Shown here: positions 63,532 through 64,000 of the stretch, in pieces
How the letters are laid out: each line of letters opens with the position of its first letter
Position numbering within the stretch: the stretch's first letter is position 1
NCBI RefSeq assembly: GCF_002866925.1
Contig: NZ_PKUQ01000001.1
Coordinates: 599,042-663,041, forward strand
Length of the DNA stretch: 64,000 nt
Reading direction: 5' to 3'
Source: Cohaesibacter celericrescens
Lineage (GTDB): Bacteria; Pseudomonadota; Alphaproteobacteria; Rhizobiales; Cohaesibacteraceae
The notes under the pieces: generated by a model
The model's input: only the letters and a program-made list of their open reading frames with translations
What the model was told of the DNA's origin: nothing
Databases searched by the model: none
Made by a program: the position numbers and the translations under genes

Positions 63532-63792
63532 ACACCCCGCTCTGCAATGCTGATTGAATATATCTTGATTACCAATGCCTCGAATTTCAGTGAAGCTGAT
63601 GAAACCCTGATCTTGTATATCTTTGACGGTCAATTGCTGTCTCTAGGGTAAAGTCGGGAGTTCCAGTCTAAGCTGCTCAACCTTTTCTGTCCTTAAGTGT
63701 CTGATCTTCAGAGAGCCAAGTCAAAAATCTCTCCAAAATAGAGTGGTTGTCGGCATGAAGTGGCTTCCATGGTTGTTGATTTTCACTGAGAG
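63532..63792. other. intergenic region without recognisable gene
   Basis: About 260 bp between the TetR gene and the ISL3 end. No convincing coding sequence or terminator with U-run was seen. Confidence 0.45.
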
Positions 63793-64000
63793 CTGGCTCT
63801 GGCTCACATTTGCTGAAATTGTTGTGCATCTTTTAGCTGGTTCATCAGAGGATCAGCTATGCATCATCGATTTCAGCGCGCAAGCCTCGTGCCTTACGGC
63901 TTTTCAGTATATTCAATCCAGATTGCCGGTGAGAGTGTGCAAATTCAGTTGCGGTCACGTTCTCGTTTAGGGGGGTATCCCGACTGTGAGCGGTTTGATG
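63793..64000 (+). mobile_element. ISL3-family element, start (continues beyond window)
   Basis: Outer end GGCTCTGGCTCACATTTGCT at 63793-63812 matches the end at 47507-47526 in inverted orientation. The transposase begins with ATG at 63859 (MHHRFQRASC, where the related copy has SLV) and is frameshifted soon after relative to its relative. At 63975-63995 the zinc-finger start (PDC) is joined directly to ERFD, a position that lies about 60 residues later in intact proteins, so an internal deletion is already visible. The element is probably inactive. Confidence 0.75.

Overview
The window looks like chromosomal DNA of an alphaproteobacterium, most likely a marine-type member of the Hyphomicrobiales. 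Pointers are a BA14K-family secreted protein, a NasS/NasT nitrate system, TRAP and TAXI transporters, a fused EIIA-HPr-EI fructose PTS, and a fragment of an alphaproteobacterial-type tRNA-Met. No rRNA, CRISPR array or complete tRNA was seen. The taxonomic call is inference from gene content.

Layout. (1) 1-5524, minus strand: nasT-nasS, then nrtA-nrtB-ATPase, a nitrate-responsive ABC uptake operon. The nrtA leader carries a sigma-54-type promoter, two hexaloop ANTAR hairpins and an intrinsic terminator. (2) 5690-11352: a mosaic of IS6, IS110 and IS3 remnants around a broken ridA, a D-threonine-aldolase/D-serine-dehydratase-like enzyme, a Fic protein with two palindromic operators, and a BA14K protein. 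(3) 11381-17735, minus: a signalling operon with a GAF/six-PAS hybrid kinase, a REC-EAL phosphodiesterase, a lone REC protein and a degenerate EAL protein. (4) 18604-24603: TRAP transporter, HMG-CoA-lyase-like enzyme and class III CoA transferase with a divergent LysR regulator. (5) 24727-28045: P4-type integrase, truncated tRNA-Met (att scar), dam remnant and a broken IS6 copy. (6) 28056-36335: XRE regulator diverging from a peptide-type ABC transporter and a CocE/NonD hydrolase. (7) 36765-39704: accessory genes (DUF4238, GFA/CENP-V-like, small alpha/beta hydrolase). (8) 39804-46952: ROK regulator diverging from fruB-fruK-fruA. (9) 47098-57054: DapA-family enzyme, GntR regulator, DUF1537 kinase, PdxA-family dehydrogenase, iron alcohol dehydrogenase and TAXI-TRAP transporter, a probable four-carbon sugar-acid catabolic locus. 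(10) 57096-58517: IS graveyard. (11) 58614-63531: NodT-EmrA-EmrB tripartite efflux with a divergent TetR regulator. (12) 63793-64000: ISL3 remnant in inverted orientation to the one at 47098-47526.

Working together. Most blocks follow one plan: a divergently placed local regulator, an uptake or efflux system, and one or two enzymes that process the imported compound. The blocks are separated by decayed insertion sequences, mostly of one IS6-type lineage that shows repeated internal deletions. The most informative regulatory sequence is the nrtA leader. The most open metabolic questions are the substrates of the TRAP/CoA-transferase/lyase locus and of the DUF1537/PdxA/DapA/Fe-ADH/TAXI locus.
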